Positions 11,084 to 21,646 are shown, numbered from the stretch's first letter. The stretch is DNA of 64,000 nt from Tetrapisispora phaffii CBS 4417 (GCF_000236905.1 NC_016522.1:496001-560000); one strand, 5' to 3'. The notes: generated from the letters alone by a model not told the origin. Translations and numbers: made by a program.

Positions 11084-12430
11084 ACTGTAATTATATCTTG
11101 ATCTTGTCAATAAGATAAAACATTTCCAGTTTATTAATTAAGATCATACTCTCACTTAAAATTATTTTAATAGGCACATACTTTGCTACTCGCATGTATA
11201 CTAAAACAAAATAATTAGTTTAATAGAAAAATGTCAACAACCTGCATTCATATACCAGATGAATAGCATTTAGATAATATAACTGCATTATCAAGATATA
11301 TGTTAAAGTGATGACCCTAATTTACATTTATTTATTGCAAGGATCTTTACTATTGTTTTGAAAAAATAAGGCCAACTGCAGCAAAACTAAACGTATCTAT
11401 AAAACGGTGTTACGCATTTACATAATGGTGTTTCATTGGACATGTGATAGATATATTACCTTATCGGCATACGTTGTTGTACATTTATTTATAAATATCC
11501 AATTGTTTCCTATAACAACTGCATTTCTCCATTTTACACAGCGAACGAATCTCAGTAAGAAAAAGAAAAATAACATATAGTAATAATCAGCATACCTCAT
11601 ATTGTATCTTTTATTTCATTCTCGGCATAGTTTTATAGTCGCAATTGAGCGATATCACTTTAATTGAATAATTGAAAATAACGTCTAATTTGATTATGGC
11701 AGTAAATGTAAACCTTTATGTGAATAATGAATGTTTACACATAGTACTAGAGAGAGAGAGGGAGAGAGAGTTGATTACAGGGTTCTTCGACGTCCGACCA
11801 AAAGTTAACTTAATAGTCGCATCAATATGGTGCCTTTTCACAATTTGTGTTGAGATTCTTTCTTTATCCACATACTATCGTACTCCGATAGCGATCATCA
11901 TTAAGGAAGAGCTTCTTTTGTGAAATGTCATAAGTTTTAATTACTTTAATTTTATGATGAAAAACTGAATATTAACTTATATGCTGCTCACATCAGATCT
12001 GTTAAATAATATTGCAGTCATATTGTGAGTGAAGGTTGTTCATTGGAATCTATAGCAAGAAAACTGCGTAACCTTTTTTCAATTGCTTAACAGATCTATT
12101 AAAGTAAAATATTTCATTATTTTGCCATATTGTTTAAGTACATACAAGTAATACACAATTATCTCCATCATCAATTTGCTATCCATCTCAAATCTCATGT
12201 ACTAATTCAGATTTTAACAACCAAGGAATGGTTCCATTATTTGATTAAAATACATAAACCTAGGGAAAATATCTAATTATACAGAAATTTGCAGTCATTA
12301 GAACTATCAATATTTCAAGTGTCTATAGTAACTTAAGTTGACTGCTAGGGCTTACCTAAAGAAAGAGGGAATAGGAAACTATATCTTTGATCATCATTCA
12401 ACATCATTTTCAATTGAATTTTCACGATAA

Positions 12431-12438
12431 TATAAAAG
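12431..12438 (+). promoter_or_regulatory. TATA box of the THI7-family gene
   Basis: TATAAAAG lies 154 bp upstream of the ATG at 12,585, a usual yeast distance, and fits a strongly regulated TATA-type promoter as known for thiamine genes. Confidence 0.5.
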
Positions 12439-12584
12439 AGTACCATTTGAATATTTTCTACTCATCTCAGTTTCTCAAACCGTTTAGTTTATTTTCCATA
12501 TTCACTATTTCAAAGCATCCACTAACAATATCCTTAAACGCGTCAGTGACGATAATATAATCCATCCGTTACATATTTTACTAA

Positions 12585-14357
12585 ATGTCTGAGAAGGAAT
12601 CCCGTTTAACTAGAGCATTAAGGTTCTTAGAAATTCCTGTCGAGAATAGATCTACTATCAGTATCTTAAGAAATCCAGATTTACAGCCAATAAAACGTGA
12701 ATACCAAACATGGGGGTTCTTTTCTAATTTCAGTTATTGGGGTATCATATCCTTTTCAGTGGGTACCTGGTTAAGTGGATCAGCTGCTCTGTCTGTAGGT
12801 TTAAGTTATGGTGAGACAATCGGGACCTTTATTCTTGGTGATGTTCTTACAATTATGTTCACTTTAGCAAATTCATATCCTGGTTTTGATTGGAAAGTCG
12901 GTTATACTCTATCACAAAGATTTGTTTTCGGAATTTATGGGTCATGGTTTGGTATCCTAATCAGAGTTTTATTGAGTATTGTCAATTATGCATCAAATGC
13001 ATGGTTAGGTGGTCTATGTATCAATATGATTTTAGATTCTTGGTCACATCATTATTTGACTCTTCCAAATACATTATCTCATCATGTTCATATGAAAACA
13101 AGAGAAGTTATTGGCTTTTGTCTTTTCCATGTTGTTTGCGCAGCCTGTTATTATATGAAGCCATATCATATCAAATATATTTTAATCATTTCATGCCTTG
13201 CAACTTTCTTCTCCATGATGGGTATGGTTATTTACTTAAGCAAAGAAAATGGCGGTGTTGGAGATGCTTTCAATGCACCATCAACTGCTACTGGATCTGC
13301 GAAATGTTGGGCTTGGGTTTATATGATTTCATATTGGTTCGGCTCCGTTTCACCAGGGTCTGTAAATCAAAGTGATTATTCGAGGTTTGGTTCTTCTCAA
13401 ACTGCTATCTGGCTAGGTACTATTTTAGCCTTATTAATTCCTACAACTGTGGTTCCAGTTTTTGGAATTATTGGTGCCTCAACAAGCGAACAATTATATG
13501 GGGAGACTTTGTGGATGCCGAATGAGTTCTTCACATATTGGCTAACTAAGGACTATAGTGCAGGAGCTCGTGCTGCCTCCTTCTTTTGTGGCGTGTCATT
13601 TGTACTTTCTCAAATTGCTTATACAATTTCTAATGCAGGATTTGCCAGTGGTATGGATTTGGCAGGTTTATTCCCTAAATATATTAACATTAGAAGAGGT
13701 GCAATTTTAACTGCCATTATTTCAGTTGCTTGCCAACCATGGAATTTTTACAATTCTTCTTCTATCTTTTTGACTGTAACAAGTTCTTTCGGTGTTATAA
13801 TGACACCAATCATCACTGTTATGATATGCGATAATTTAATGATAAGACAGAGACAATATTCTATTGGAGAGGCATTTAAACTGAAAGGTGATTATTATTA
13901 CACTAAGGGCGTCAATTGGAGAGCTATGTTCGCAATGACTGTGGGTATGGCACCAGGTTTACCTGGTATTGCTTGGCAAGTTGACAACAATTATTTCAAC
14001 AATCAAGGTATAGTTAACTTTTACTACGGCGACTCATTTTTCTCCTTTGCCATTTCATTTTTCACGTACTGGATCGTATGCTATTTTTTCCCAATTACCA
14101 TCACAGTTCCTCATGATACGAAGGATTATTATGGTGCTTTTGATGACGAAGTTGCAAGAAAGAAGGGGTTGATTCCATACAGTGAAATATCAGAAGCGGA
14201 ACTAATACGCTTTGCTTTAAATTCTGGACTAGAGTCAGAGTCTTCAAGCGATGATTCTTCTACTATCATATCCGATAGCCATTTTAATCATGAATCAGAT
14301 GAGAAAAATAAACTTGATGGTGTAACAATCAGTACAAAAACTTCTTCTGTTCAATAA
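12585..14357 (+). CDS. THI7: NCS1-family plasma-membrane thiamine transporter (Thi7/Thi72/Nrt1 type)
   Basis: The product is 590 residues (S. cerevisiae Thi7 598) with about 12 hydrophobic membrane segments. It follows Thi7 almost throughout: RALRFLEIPV near the N-terminus, NPDLQPIK, TWGFFSNFSYWG, the NYASNAWLGGLCINMILDSW segment, YMISYWFGSVSPGS and DYYGAFDDEVARKKG. Thi7 imports thiamine; Thi72 and Nrt1 transport thiamine or nicotinamide riboside less well, so substrate could vary within this subfamily. Position before the VPS64/FAR10-LIP2 block matches YLR237W (THI7). The C-terminal tail is acidic and serine-rich and cytosolic, a likely site for endocytic control. The start is supported by conservation from residue 7 onward. 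Confidence 0.93.
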   Translation: MSEKESRLTRALRFLEIPVENRSTISILRNPDLQPIKREYQTWGFFSNFSYWGIISFSVGTWLSGSAALSVGLSYGETIGTFILGDVLTIMFTLANSYPGFDWKVGYTLSQRFVFGIYGSWFGILIRVLLSIVNYASNAWLGGLCINMILDSWSHHYLTLPNTLSHHVHMKTREVIGFCLFHVVCAACYYMKPYHIKYILIISCLATFFSMMGMVIYLSKENGGVGDAFNAPSTATGSAKCWAWVYMISYWFGSVSPGSVNQSDYSRFGSSQTAIWLGTILALLIPTTVVPVFGIIGASTSEQLYGETLWMPNEFFTYWLTKDYSAGARAASFFCGVSFVLSQIAYTISNAGFASGMDLAGLFPKYINIRRGAILTAIISVACQPWNFYNSSSIFLTVTSSFGVIMTPIITVMICDNLMIRQRQYSIGEAFKLKGDYYYTKGVNWRAMFAMTVGMAPGLPGIAWQVDNNYFNNQGIVNFYYGDSFFSFAISFFTYWIVCYFFPITITVPHDTKDYYGAFDDEVARKKGLIPYSEISEAELIRFALNSGLESESSSDDSSTIISDSHFNHESDEKNKLDGVTISTKTSSVQ

Positions 14358-14538
14358 TAATCATATACATTCTAATTCATAATTTTAAAATACACATACA
14401 TTATTAATTCTAAAACATAGCATTTCATCTAATTAACTATTGCGTATTAAATAAAAGGTGCTTATCAAATTCACTAAGGATGTTATTTTACTATATATTT
14501 ACAAGTAACGAAAGAGCATTTCCACTGTAAATATCTTA

Positions 14539-15534
14539 TTATTGGTCAAAGTTCTCGTATCTTAGTTTCAATTGTTTACGCTTTTGTGCTCTTTCCTTTC
14601 TTATTTCTCTTAAATCTGGAGGAGCAGTTATGCCTAATTCTTTCTTAAGCTTATCTATATCTTTCTCTAGCAATTCTTCCCAGTATACATTAATCAAAGG
14701 TTTGCAACTTAAACCAGTTTTAACTGCCCATGGAAGGTAAATATCGTACAAACGATCTCTTTGAACTGACTTCAGACGTAATGGAGCGAGAAGAGCACCC
14801 AACGCAGCCATTGGAATACCAAGATTTGCAGCTTCCAGAGCTTTTACAGTTATTTCACCTTCTATAATAATTGGCAAATCATTCAAAGAATGATAGAAAT
14901 CATGGCACTGTCTATATCTTTTAAATATATAGGCGTGAACTGGATCGTCAATGTAAGTGACAGGAGCTCTGGTATCTGGCGAGACACCTTCTTTTTCCAA
15001 CCACTTAAAAAATCTGTAACCGAAAGTGTTTTTAGGTAATTTTGATAGTTTACCCATATCTAATTGATCAGTGGTTACGTTAGGTTTTTCCCTTAATATC
15101 CTTCTACCTGTTTCATCTGATAACATTGTTTGTTTCAAGTTCTCCAGAACAAATGGAAGAGCAGTTGATTCTCCCAGTTGGACAATGTTAATACCATTCT
15201 CTGGGTGAAAAAAGGATCTGACACCTGAAACTGTAAATAGTATCATTTTTTCAATTGCAGTTAAAGGTACATGTCCCTTATACATTGGTTTCATTGGTCT
15301 CGTTGATTGTAAAGTTTTTAAACGAGCATCAATCCTTTCTTGACGTTTAAGTTCATACTCAACATTTTTATCATGTAACTCACCTCTATCCATCATATCT
15401 GCTAATCTTGCATCTTTACCAAACAGAAAACTGCCAATAGTCAATGCAGTTGCAATGAATATATGCCTTTGTTGGGCTCTATTGTGAAGACATCTGTCTA
15501 ATTTAGAAGACAGGAAAGTTAGCCTCAATAACAT
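14539..15534 (-). CDS. COQ4: Coenzyme Q biosynthesis protein Coq4, mitochondrial
   Basis: The first ATG of the open frame is at 15,532-15,534, giving 331 residues (S. cerevisiae 335); upstream in-frame sequence lacks an ATG. The N-terminus is basic and hydrophobic, consistent with a mitochondrial presequence. The conserved core includes GHVPL, FHPENGINIVQLGE, NTFGYRFFKWLE and the metal-binding motif HDFYH followed by IIEGE (HDxxH-x11-E). Coq4 sits on the matrix face of the inner membrane, scaffolds the CoQ synthome and has been linked to decarboxylation of the ring intermediate. Convergent with the transporter and divergent from RAV2, as expected from YDR204W. Confidence 0.97.
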   Translation of the reverse strand: MLLRLTFLSSKLDRCLHNRAQQRHIFIATALTIGSFLFGKDARLADMMDRGELHDKNVEYELKRQERIDARLKTLQSTRPMKPMYKGHVPLTAIEKMILFTVSGVRSFFHPENGINIVQLGESTALPFVLENLKQTMLSDETGRRILREKPNVTTDQLDMGKLSKLPKNTFGYRFFKWLEKEGVSPDTRAPVTYIDDPVHAYIFKRYRQCHDFYHSLNDLPIIIEGEITVKALEAANLGIPMAALGALLAPLRLKSVQRDRLYDIYLPWAVKTGLSCKPLINVYWEELLEKDIDKLKKELGITAPPDLREIRKERAQKRKQLKLRYENFDQ

Positions 15535-15970
15535 TAGAAAATCACTCAAATAATTTAATCTCTTACCTTTTAAGTTCAAATTGACAACTACCTGATAACT
15601 TATAGTTAAGTAATAAACATATTCAAATCATGACTACAATTACTACATATTTAGAAAGTTAGCAATTATGAATATTCATATATATTAGATATATGTTGCA
15701 ACCTTTATTTGAAATTCTTTGGAATTGTCCGAATCGTAATTAAGCGTATAGGAAATTAACATAAAAACTGTCAATCGATGATGGATTTCAAATATTTGTC
15801 AACTAAATATACGCTAGTCTAACTCATATCGTATATTCTGTTACAGTTCATCTCTATCAAGTAATATATCGATACACACACAAATATATATATATATATA
15901 TTGGTGTTGTTTCATCTTCAATCCGATTAAATAGTTAACAGTATTGATCAAATTATAATAGGAATTTAAT
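15535..15970. other. Divergent promoter region COQ4/RAV2
   Basis: This is 436 bp serving two outward-facing genes. It contains a (CA)n/(TA)n run at about 15,875-15,901. No specific site is clear. Confidence 0.5.
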
Positions 15971-17053
15971 ATGACTACAGAATTATACCCCAATGATTAT
16001 TTTGGTGACATTAACAAGCACGATATCGTAAAAGAAACTGAAACTGAATTGAAATGGTTAATTGATGAAATTGTCAAACCAGAATTGCCTAATATTATTG
16101 ATAATGTAGAGAAATGTTTAGATATGCTACAAAGTAACGAAGTTTTTAAAATGCCCATCACAAATAACAATGGTAATAATCTCCAAGGTAAATCTAATGC
16201 AAACAATGGTCCTACAATACGTGGTATAATATCACGGCAAAACGAATACATAGTTGGTTTTCAAACTATTGTAACTTTCCCAGAATTTAATAAGGGAAAA
16301 CCGATAATCCTAAAAATGGAACCAGAAGCATCAAAATTTAAGCTTCCTCAATTAGTAACGACCAAAGATAATTTATCAGATCTTTTACACACACTAGAAG
16401 ATAGCGAAATAATTTCAGATTCTTCAAGTTTCATTTCTAATATGGATAAATCTTTGAAACTATTAGCACAATCAATAAGCTTGTTAGAAACTCCACCAAG
16501 GAATTTAATATTCCCGGAGATCGGTAATAATGTAATTAAAGAGTTATTTCCATCAAACCATTCCTCACTTTTTGAGACCCCACATCATGAGATTAGTCTA
16601 GAATTGGTCTTAATAAAAAATGAACTATATATTGACTTCAGGAACTTGGTAAAAGTGGTAAAAGTTCCATGGTGCAAAGTCGATCCAAACACTAGTCTAT
16701 CTTTTGTTGATAATATTAAGGAGGAATTAAAAGTAGACAGGAGGAAAAATTTGAAAGACGTTTTGATTTCAAGAGGCCTACAGGTTGAAGAATCAAATCT
16801 GTTTAACAATTTACTTATATCAGCATTCAATACCGAAAAGACAACTTTATCGGAAGCACGTAATTTTTTGAGTAGATGCATAACATTCAACAATAAAGTA
16901 GTCATAGAAGGTGAAAAAATTGTGGCTACGACAAGTGATCCATCGCTTATAAGTTTGAGTTCCAAATTACATAGTCTGGAAAGTACAATAGGCAATCTTT
17001 ACACTAATCTAAACACATATACACCGACCACGCATAATAATGTAACGAAATAA
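15971..17053 (+). CDS. RAV2: RAVE complex subunit Rav2, V-ATPase assembly regulator
   Basis: The product is 360 residues (S. cerevisiae 351). It has no catalytic motif; the sequence is a soluble helical protein with a short Asn-rich insert (about 58-75). Identity rests on length, general similarity and position: COQ4-RAV2-SPC19 are neighbours as YDR204W-YDR202C-YDR201W. Rav2 joins Rav1 and Skp1 in the RAVE complex, which promotes glucose-dependent reassembly of V1 with Vo on vacuoles and endosomes. Its 3' end is convergent with SPC19, 118 bp from the likely full-length SPC19 end. Confidence 0.82.
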   Translation: MTTELYPNDYFGDINKHDIVKETETELKWLIDEIVKPELPNIIDNVEKCLDMLQSNEVFKMPITNNNGNNLQGKSNANNGPTIRGIISRQNEYIVGFQTIVTFPEFNKGKPIILKMEPEASKFKLPQLVTTKDNLSDLLHTLEDSEIISDSSSFISNMDKSLKLLAQSISLLETPPRNLIFPEIGNNVIKELFPSNHSSLFETPHHEISLELVLIKNELYIDFRNLVKVVKVPWCKVDPNTSLSFVDNIKEELKVDRRKNLKDVLISRGLQVEESNLFNNLLISAFNTEKTTLSEARNFLSRCITFNNKVVIEGEKIVATTSDPSLISLSSKLHSLESTIGNLYTNLNTYTPTTHNNVTK

Positions 17054-17236
17054 GAACAACGACTAAAGGTCGGATGTTATACACACGTATAATACTATTA
17101 CATTTATTAAAAATATATTATACATTCACAATACATTTTAAACATTTATAACCTATTACCATTTTACGTTGTTAAACTGCATCGTTGGAGTTTGTAGCTC
17201 TGTTAATTTCTTCTCTAATGCTGTTCTCTTGCTTCT

Positions 17237-17689
17237 TTAATTGTTTCCTAACTCTTCCAACTCCTCATTAGTGGAAGACGCCATTACAACAACATCAGTA
17301 CTCAGATCAAAATCGATCTCATTTATTTTATTTGGATCATCATTATCTCCTCTAGCTCCATTTTCTTCAGTCACTCTGTTATTTAATCTCAGTTTATTAA
17401 GCTCATATGTCTTTTGTAACGTATCATATTCTCTTTGGAGTTTACCTAAAGATCTCCCTAATTTATCGTGTAATATTTTCACCAGAGGATCAATTTCTTC
17501 ATTTTGTGCTAATTTTGCCTTCTCAACATCATACTCTGATATCAATTCAAAATATCTTCTTGTTTGCAACATGTTACTTGTCAAATTGTTATTAGGAGCA
17601 GAGTTGTTATGCAATTTATCTATACTGTTCTGTAAAAGCTCTACTGTTCCACTGAGTTTCGAAACCACATCATCTAAATATTCTGTCAT
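17237..17689 (-). CDS. SPC19: DASH/Dam1 kinetochore complex subunit Spc19, reading frame broken near the 3' end
   Basis: The open frame gives 150 residues. It matches S. cerevisiae Spc19 (165 aa) well: SGTVELLQNS, TSNMLQTRRYF, EYDVEKAKL, LGRSLGKLQREYDTLQ and the signature VVMASSTNEELEEL. After that motif the frame ends at once (GNN, stop at 17,237-17,239), whereas the yeast protein continues into a Lys/Glu-rich coiled coil. That tail is present here in the minus-one frame from 17,249 down to a stop at 17,172-17,174, starting RKQLKKQENSIREEI, which would give about 172 residues. Spc19 is part of the ring that couples kinetochores to microtubule plus ends. Either a base is missing in the sequence, the protein is truncated, or there is frameshifting. 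Confidence 0.92.
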   Translation of the reverse strand: MTEYLDDVVSKLSGTVELLQNSIDKLHNNSAPNNNLTSNMLQTRRYFELISEYDVEKAKLAQNEEIDPLVKILHDKLGRSLGKLQREYDTLQKTYELNKLRLNNRVTEENGARGDNDDPNKINEIDFDLSTDVVVMASSTNEELEELGNN

Positions 17690-18270
17690 GTTTAGTTGCC
17701 TCGCTTCTGTGTATGCAAAAGGGTACCGTTTAACAAATGAAACAACAATTCAAGCATCTACCTTATTTAAACATCGAACAATTACAAACTATTTATATAT
17801 ATATAAATGTTTACATGAATACTGACTTTTAATTGAATGTTTATTTTTATATTTATTATGTTTTCTGAGAAGCGCCATAAAGATTTTTGATATCAATATT
17901 TCAATATTCGCAAAATAAAAGGTATGATAACTCATAAAACAATATAAATATGTGGAATAAATCAATTGATTATTGTATTATCTGAGATACGCACAATTGT
18001 ACTTGTTGATAGTGAGGCATAGTGATAGGAATCCTCATATATATTTACAAATAGTTCTTTTCTTTCTTTCTGAGAAGTAAGATATTTTATTGTGATATTT
18101 ATGGGATAGTGGTGAACTAACTACTGAAATCAAAAGTTAATACGCTATTTTTCGTCATACTTTTTTAGAAGATTACGTGAGCTTTTATATTGGAAACATT
18201 AATGGTCTACTCTAAAACTATAGTATATTTTATTGCATCAAACTGAAAACGCTTTTGAGTTCAACAAATA
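17690..18270. other. Divergent promoter region SPC19/VPS64
   Basis: This is 580 bp of AT-rich DNA between outward-facing genes. No site I can name with confidence and no RNA gene. Confidence 0.5.
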
Positions 18271-20055
18271 ATGAACGATTCAAATGAAACTATTTACAAC
18301 AGACGAACTCTATTTCAGCCTAGGTCTTCATTAAAAGAAACTTTAATTTCTCCTGCTAAATCAAATTATAACACACAAGCAAGTTCTCATGACAATAATT
18401 CTGGTAAAATGCCTGATAATGCTAATCAAATTGTAGGAAGAAGAGCAAGATCAAATTCGAGAAGTGCCGGATCCACTTCAAACGAACCTATGGAACAATT
18501 TTCTATGGATAAAGTTAATAATAATACGGAATCTACATTATCTAAAAACACTGCCAATATCATCCAAATTAACAACCCTGGAAGTCCTGATCTTGGCTCA
18601 GTGAATGCATTTAAGGGTTTAGATGATACCAATACCACTATTTTAAAATCTAATGCGAATAATATACCAAATATGGAGAATCTTACAATGAGGGAAAGAT
18701 ATAATAACATCGTTGTCCTAAAACCGTTAAATAGTACTTTTGAAACAAAACATTTAGTAGTACCTCATAAACCAGATGTTATTAAATTAGGTAGACCAGT
18801 GATTAATAATAATTCCAATTGTACTAATACTTACAAGGGTTTAAACGAAAGAAACGCCCAACATAAGAAATCAAATATTAGAAATGATAATGGTAATTTC
18901 AATTCCAGAGTTTTATCTAGAAATCATGCTGCACTTACTTGCGACTCCAATACAGGAAAAATATTCATTCGTGATTTAAAGTCTAGCAATGGTACTTTTA
19001 TTAATGGAACAAGAATAGGAACCAATGACGTGGAATTATCAGTCGGTGATGTTATTGACCTAGGTACTGATATAGATAACAAACAAGAACACAGAAGAAT
19101 TAGCGCCTTAGTGGATAATATATTATCTGTTCCTCTGGTAAACGAGACTGTTGATATGTTAAACAGTAATACTTTTTTTTCTGAGAAGAGGAAAAACAGC
19201 TTCCAAACAAGTAGTAATAAACATACCGGTGTTGGAAGTGACGTCGAATCTAATCAAGATATAGTCTCTACAAATTCAAAGGCAAATCCGATAGCTGAAA
19301 CTTTAGAACACAATTATTTATCCAAACCAGCCCTTTCGTCGAAACATGCTGCGTTTGAGGCTGCAATGTTTGGCGATGTTAATAATATTGATTTAGAGAA
19401 TGATATTTTAGGAACAGAAACTGCACTCCTCAGTGAGATATTTATTGACAACTCAAGCGGAACAAGTGCCAATCTTATCAATATTATGAAGATATTATCA
19501 ACAGAAATAGCGCTAGAAAAACTCGAAAACCAAAAATTAAAAGCAATGGACAACTTTTTGGTCAATTTCACAGTGAATATAGATAATATAGACAATGAAC
19601 TTATTCAAAAAAATCAAACCCAAATCGATGCACTGCAAGAAAATCTCAAACATAGGTTATACAAGAAACACAATAAGATATTAGATAATACTTACTTACA
19701 GGTAGAACAACTACAATTGGAGAAAGAAAGGCTGGAAGAAGATTTTGAACTACAAGAAAAGAAACAAGCCGCAGAGTTTCAGTCGTTAATAACAGAGTTG
19801 GATACTTTAAAGGAAGATCTGGGTAGCAAATCCGTCCTTAATGAATCATTTGGTGTGAGCTATAAAGATAGAGACCTTAACGTTATAAATAAGACAACGA
19901 AGTTTTCTAATGAAACAAAAGAAAAATATCTTGATTTATTTGGAGAAAAATCTGATTCATCTAATTGGAAAAGTGGACTTATTCTAATTCTCAGCACTGC
20001 ATTTGTAGGATTTGTGGCATACGCACTAAATTTATCATCAAAAAACTGCAATTAA
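18271..20055 (+). CDS. VPS64/FAR10: FHA-domain tail-anchored Far9/Far10 family protein (STRIPAK-like Far complex)
   Basis: The product is 594 residues (Vps64/Far9 604, Far10 478). An FHA domain spans about 160-280, with LGRPV, SRNHAAL, RDLKSSNGTFINGTRIG and GDVIDLG. It is interrupted by an Asn-rich loop. A coiled coil of about 100 residues (about 430-530) follows, and a single hydrophobic segment near 567-589 leaves only a few residues beyond, a tail anchor. Far9/Far10 sit on the ER or other membranes in the Far3-7-8-9-11 complex, acting in pheromone arrest recovery, TORC2 antagonism and mitophagy timing. The two S. cerevisiae copies are duplication paralogues (YDR200C and YLR238W); both local orders fit, so I do not choose. 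Confidence 0.9.
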   Translation: MNDSNETIYNRRTLFQPRSSLKETLISPAKSNYNTQASSHDNNSGKMPDNANQIVGRRARSNSRSAGSTSNEPMEQFSMDKVNNNTESTLSKNTANIIQINNPGSPDLGSVNAFKGLDDTNTTILKSNANNIPNMENLTMRERYNNIVVLKPLNSTFETKHLVVPHKPDVIKLGRPVINNNSNCTNTYKGLNERNAQHKKSNIRNDNGNFNSRVLSRNHAALTCDSNTGKIFIRDLKSSNGTFINGTRIGTNDVELSVGDVIDLGTDIDNKQEHRRISALVDNILSVPLVNETVDMLNSNTFFSEKRKNSFQTSSNKHTGVGSDVESNQDIVSTNSKANPIAETLEHNYLSKPALSSKHAAFEAAMFGDVNNIDLENDILGTETALLSEIFIDNSSGTSANLINIMKILSTEIALEKLENQKLKAMDNFLVNFTVNIDNIDNELIQKNQTQIDALQENLKHRLYKKHNKILDNTYLQVEQLQLEKERLEEDFELQEKKQAAEFQSLITELDTLKEDLGSKSVLNESFGVSYKDRDLNVINKTTKFSNETKEKYLDLFGEKSDSSNWKSGLILILSTAFVGFVAYALNLSSKNCN

Positions 20056-20205
20056 TAAAAAGGAATTTACAATTCATAATATCATTCTTAAAAGTTACCA
20101 GAATAATATTAGCATTTCTCATTATAGTTTTGAGTTAAACATCATAGGCTATAATTTTTATATATATGTTTGTCTATATGAAAAAGCACTAAATAGTACA
20201 TTAAT

Positions 20206-21171
20206 TCAATCTATTTCTATATTATCCAAGTCAATCCGTTCAACAGTGTCTATATCTAAGATTTTTGCATATTCATTTACAAAACTTTTAGCGACATCTT
20301 GGACAGAAAGATCAGTTCCTGGGCGTTCCTGATATATAGATGTAGCTTTTTTATTAGGCAATCCACACATTTCAAAGTTATTCAAATATGATAAGTCAGG
20401 ATCTACATTTATGCAAACACCATGTGAAGTAATAGATCTTCTTACATGAATACCAATGCTGGCTAGTTTCTCATCTTTAGTTGTCCAAACGCCAGTATCG
20501 CAGTTTGTTTTTGTTTCCAAAGCTAGTGGATTCCCATCCTCTTTATTGATTTTTAGCATTGAATTGGATACTGCTCCTTGTATAGCAGAGACATGATCCT
20601 TAACACTAAATTTGTTGAATGTCTTCAAATCTAATATTATATATGCGACAATTTGGCCTGGTCCATGGAAAGTGATCTGTCCACCTCTCTCAGTTTGTAC
20701 AAATTTTGGAGCTGGATTATCAATTTCGCTAGTAGGGACAAATTCTTCATATTTCTTTATTTGCTTATCAGTAATAGTCTTTTTAATACGCTTACCTCCT
20801 GAGTACACTGGCCAAAACTCAAAGGTTAAAATTGTTGGATTTGGTTTCATTGTCAGTATATTATCCAGCATTGATCTCTCAAAGACATTAAGAGGTGCTC
20901 CATTGTGATTTTGTTCAACTTCAAAAATCTTTCTCTTTATTTTAGCTTTTAATTTCTTCATATCCAATTGTGCTGCAACAAATTTCTCTTGAATATCTAA
21001 ACCTTTTTCAAAGTCCATCGTCTTTGTAAAATGTAAATGTTTTAATACTTTGGAAGACTCATCAATTGGCGTGGTTTTAGGTTTAAACGTTGAACCTACT
21101 GCACGCAAGAAATGCTTCTGAATTTGAGGTCCATTGGTCGGTACTCTCAAGTTAAGTAGTACTGGGAACAT
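20206..21171 (-). CDS. LIP2: Octanoyl-ACP:protein octanoyltransferase Lip2, mitochondrial
   Basis: The product is 321 residues (S. cerevisiae 328). The LipB signature RGGQITFHGPGQIVAYIILDL-type block lies near residues 163-185, followed by GVWTTKDEKLASIGIHV and SHGVCINVDPDLSYLNNFE with the CGL motif that carries the catalytic cysteine. The enzyme moves octanoate from mitochondrial ACP to the lipoyl domains of glycine cleavage and 2-oxoacid dehydrogenases, before Lip5 adds sulfur. A basic N-terminus suggests mitochondrial import. It lies next to VPS64/FAR10 as YLR239C does. Confidence 0.96.
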   Translation of the reverse strand: MFPVLLNLRVPTNGPQIQKHFLRAVGSTFKPKTTPIDESSKVLKHLHFTKTMDFEKGLDIQEKFVAAQLDMKKLKAKIKRKIFEVEQNHNGAPLNVFERSMLDNILTMKPNPTILTFEFWPVYSGGKRIKKTITDKQIKKYEEFVPTSEIDNPAPKFVQTERGGQITFHGPGQIVAYIILDLKTFNKFSVKDHVSAIQGAVSNSMLKINKEDGNPLALETKTNCDTGVWTTKDEKLASIGIHVRRSITSHGVCINVDPDLSYLNNFEMCGLPNKKATSIYQERPGTDLSVQDVAKSFVNEYAKILDIDTVERIDLDNIEID

Positions 21172-21646
21172 ATCTAATCACTGCTCTTTAAGTATAAAAT
21201 TTTAACCTCTTTCCCTTGACGAATATTTAAGTGATACAACTCCCCTGTAAAATTATTTTCACTAATTACTGAATTATATAAAAAAATAATATAATTGATC
21301 ATAAATATATATTCATTCAAAATTGTTTGCAATATCTAACTTCTAAGTGACATTCAAAATACAATACTTTAAATAAAAGGTAGCCGTTAACAATGGTTGT
21401 AATTATTTTGAGTCAACGATTTTCTTATTGGAGTTGAAAAATCAAACAGAGAGGTGATGAGATGCGAAAAATTAAGCTTTAAACATACTGAGATATAAAG
21501 AGCAATTTGCTCAAAATGAGTAATATCTTAAATACATTTAGAAAGTATTAAGGTTTAAGTTGGAATTTGAAAGAATATTACAATGACATATATTTTCTAT
21601 TTCATTGTGTTAAATTACTATTATTACTAACATACAATTGATAATC
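21172..21646. other. Divergent promoter region LIP2/RKM2
   Basis: This is 475 bp with no gene. Nothing beyond AT-rich tracts was recognised. Confidence 0.5.

Larger units (their letters stand above)
10659..12584. other. Intergenic between UME6 and the THI7-family gene
   Basis: This is 1.9 kb, one of the longest gene-free stretches here. It contains a URS1-like core (10,903-10,910), a (CA)n(TA)n microsatellite (about 11,048-11,082), a (GA)n tract (about 11,749-11,770) and a TATA box at 12,431. Short open frames, including one of 83 codons at 11,672 that begins with TTG, show no familiar protein. Genes such as EST1/EBS1, MSC2 or BNA5 lie here in relatives and are missing. Confidence 0.55.

Noticed and set aside
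11672..11923. 83-codon frame in the UME6-THI7 interval
   Set aside because: It begins with TTG, crosses a (GA)n repeat that gives Glu-Arg repeats and shows no known domain.
12538..12543. ACGCGT (MCB) upstream of the THI7-family gene
   Set aside because: Single short match 42 bp before the ATG in a gene with no cell-cycle role; likely chance.
17241..17825. 194-codon plus-strand frame opposite SPC19
   Set aside because: Overlaps SPC19 completely, whose protein is clearly homologous to yeast Spc19.
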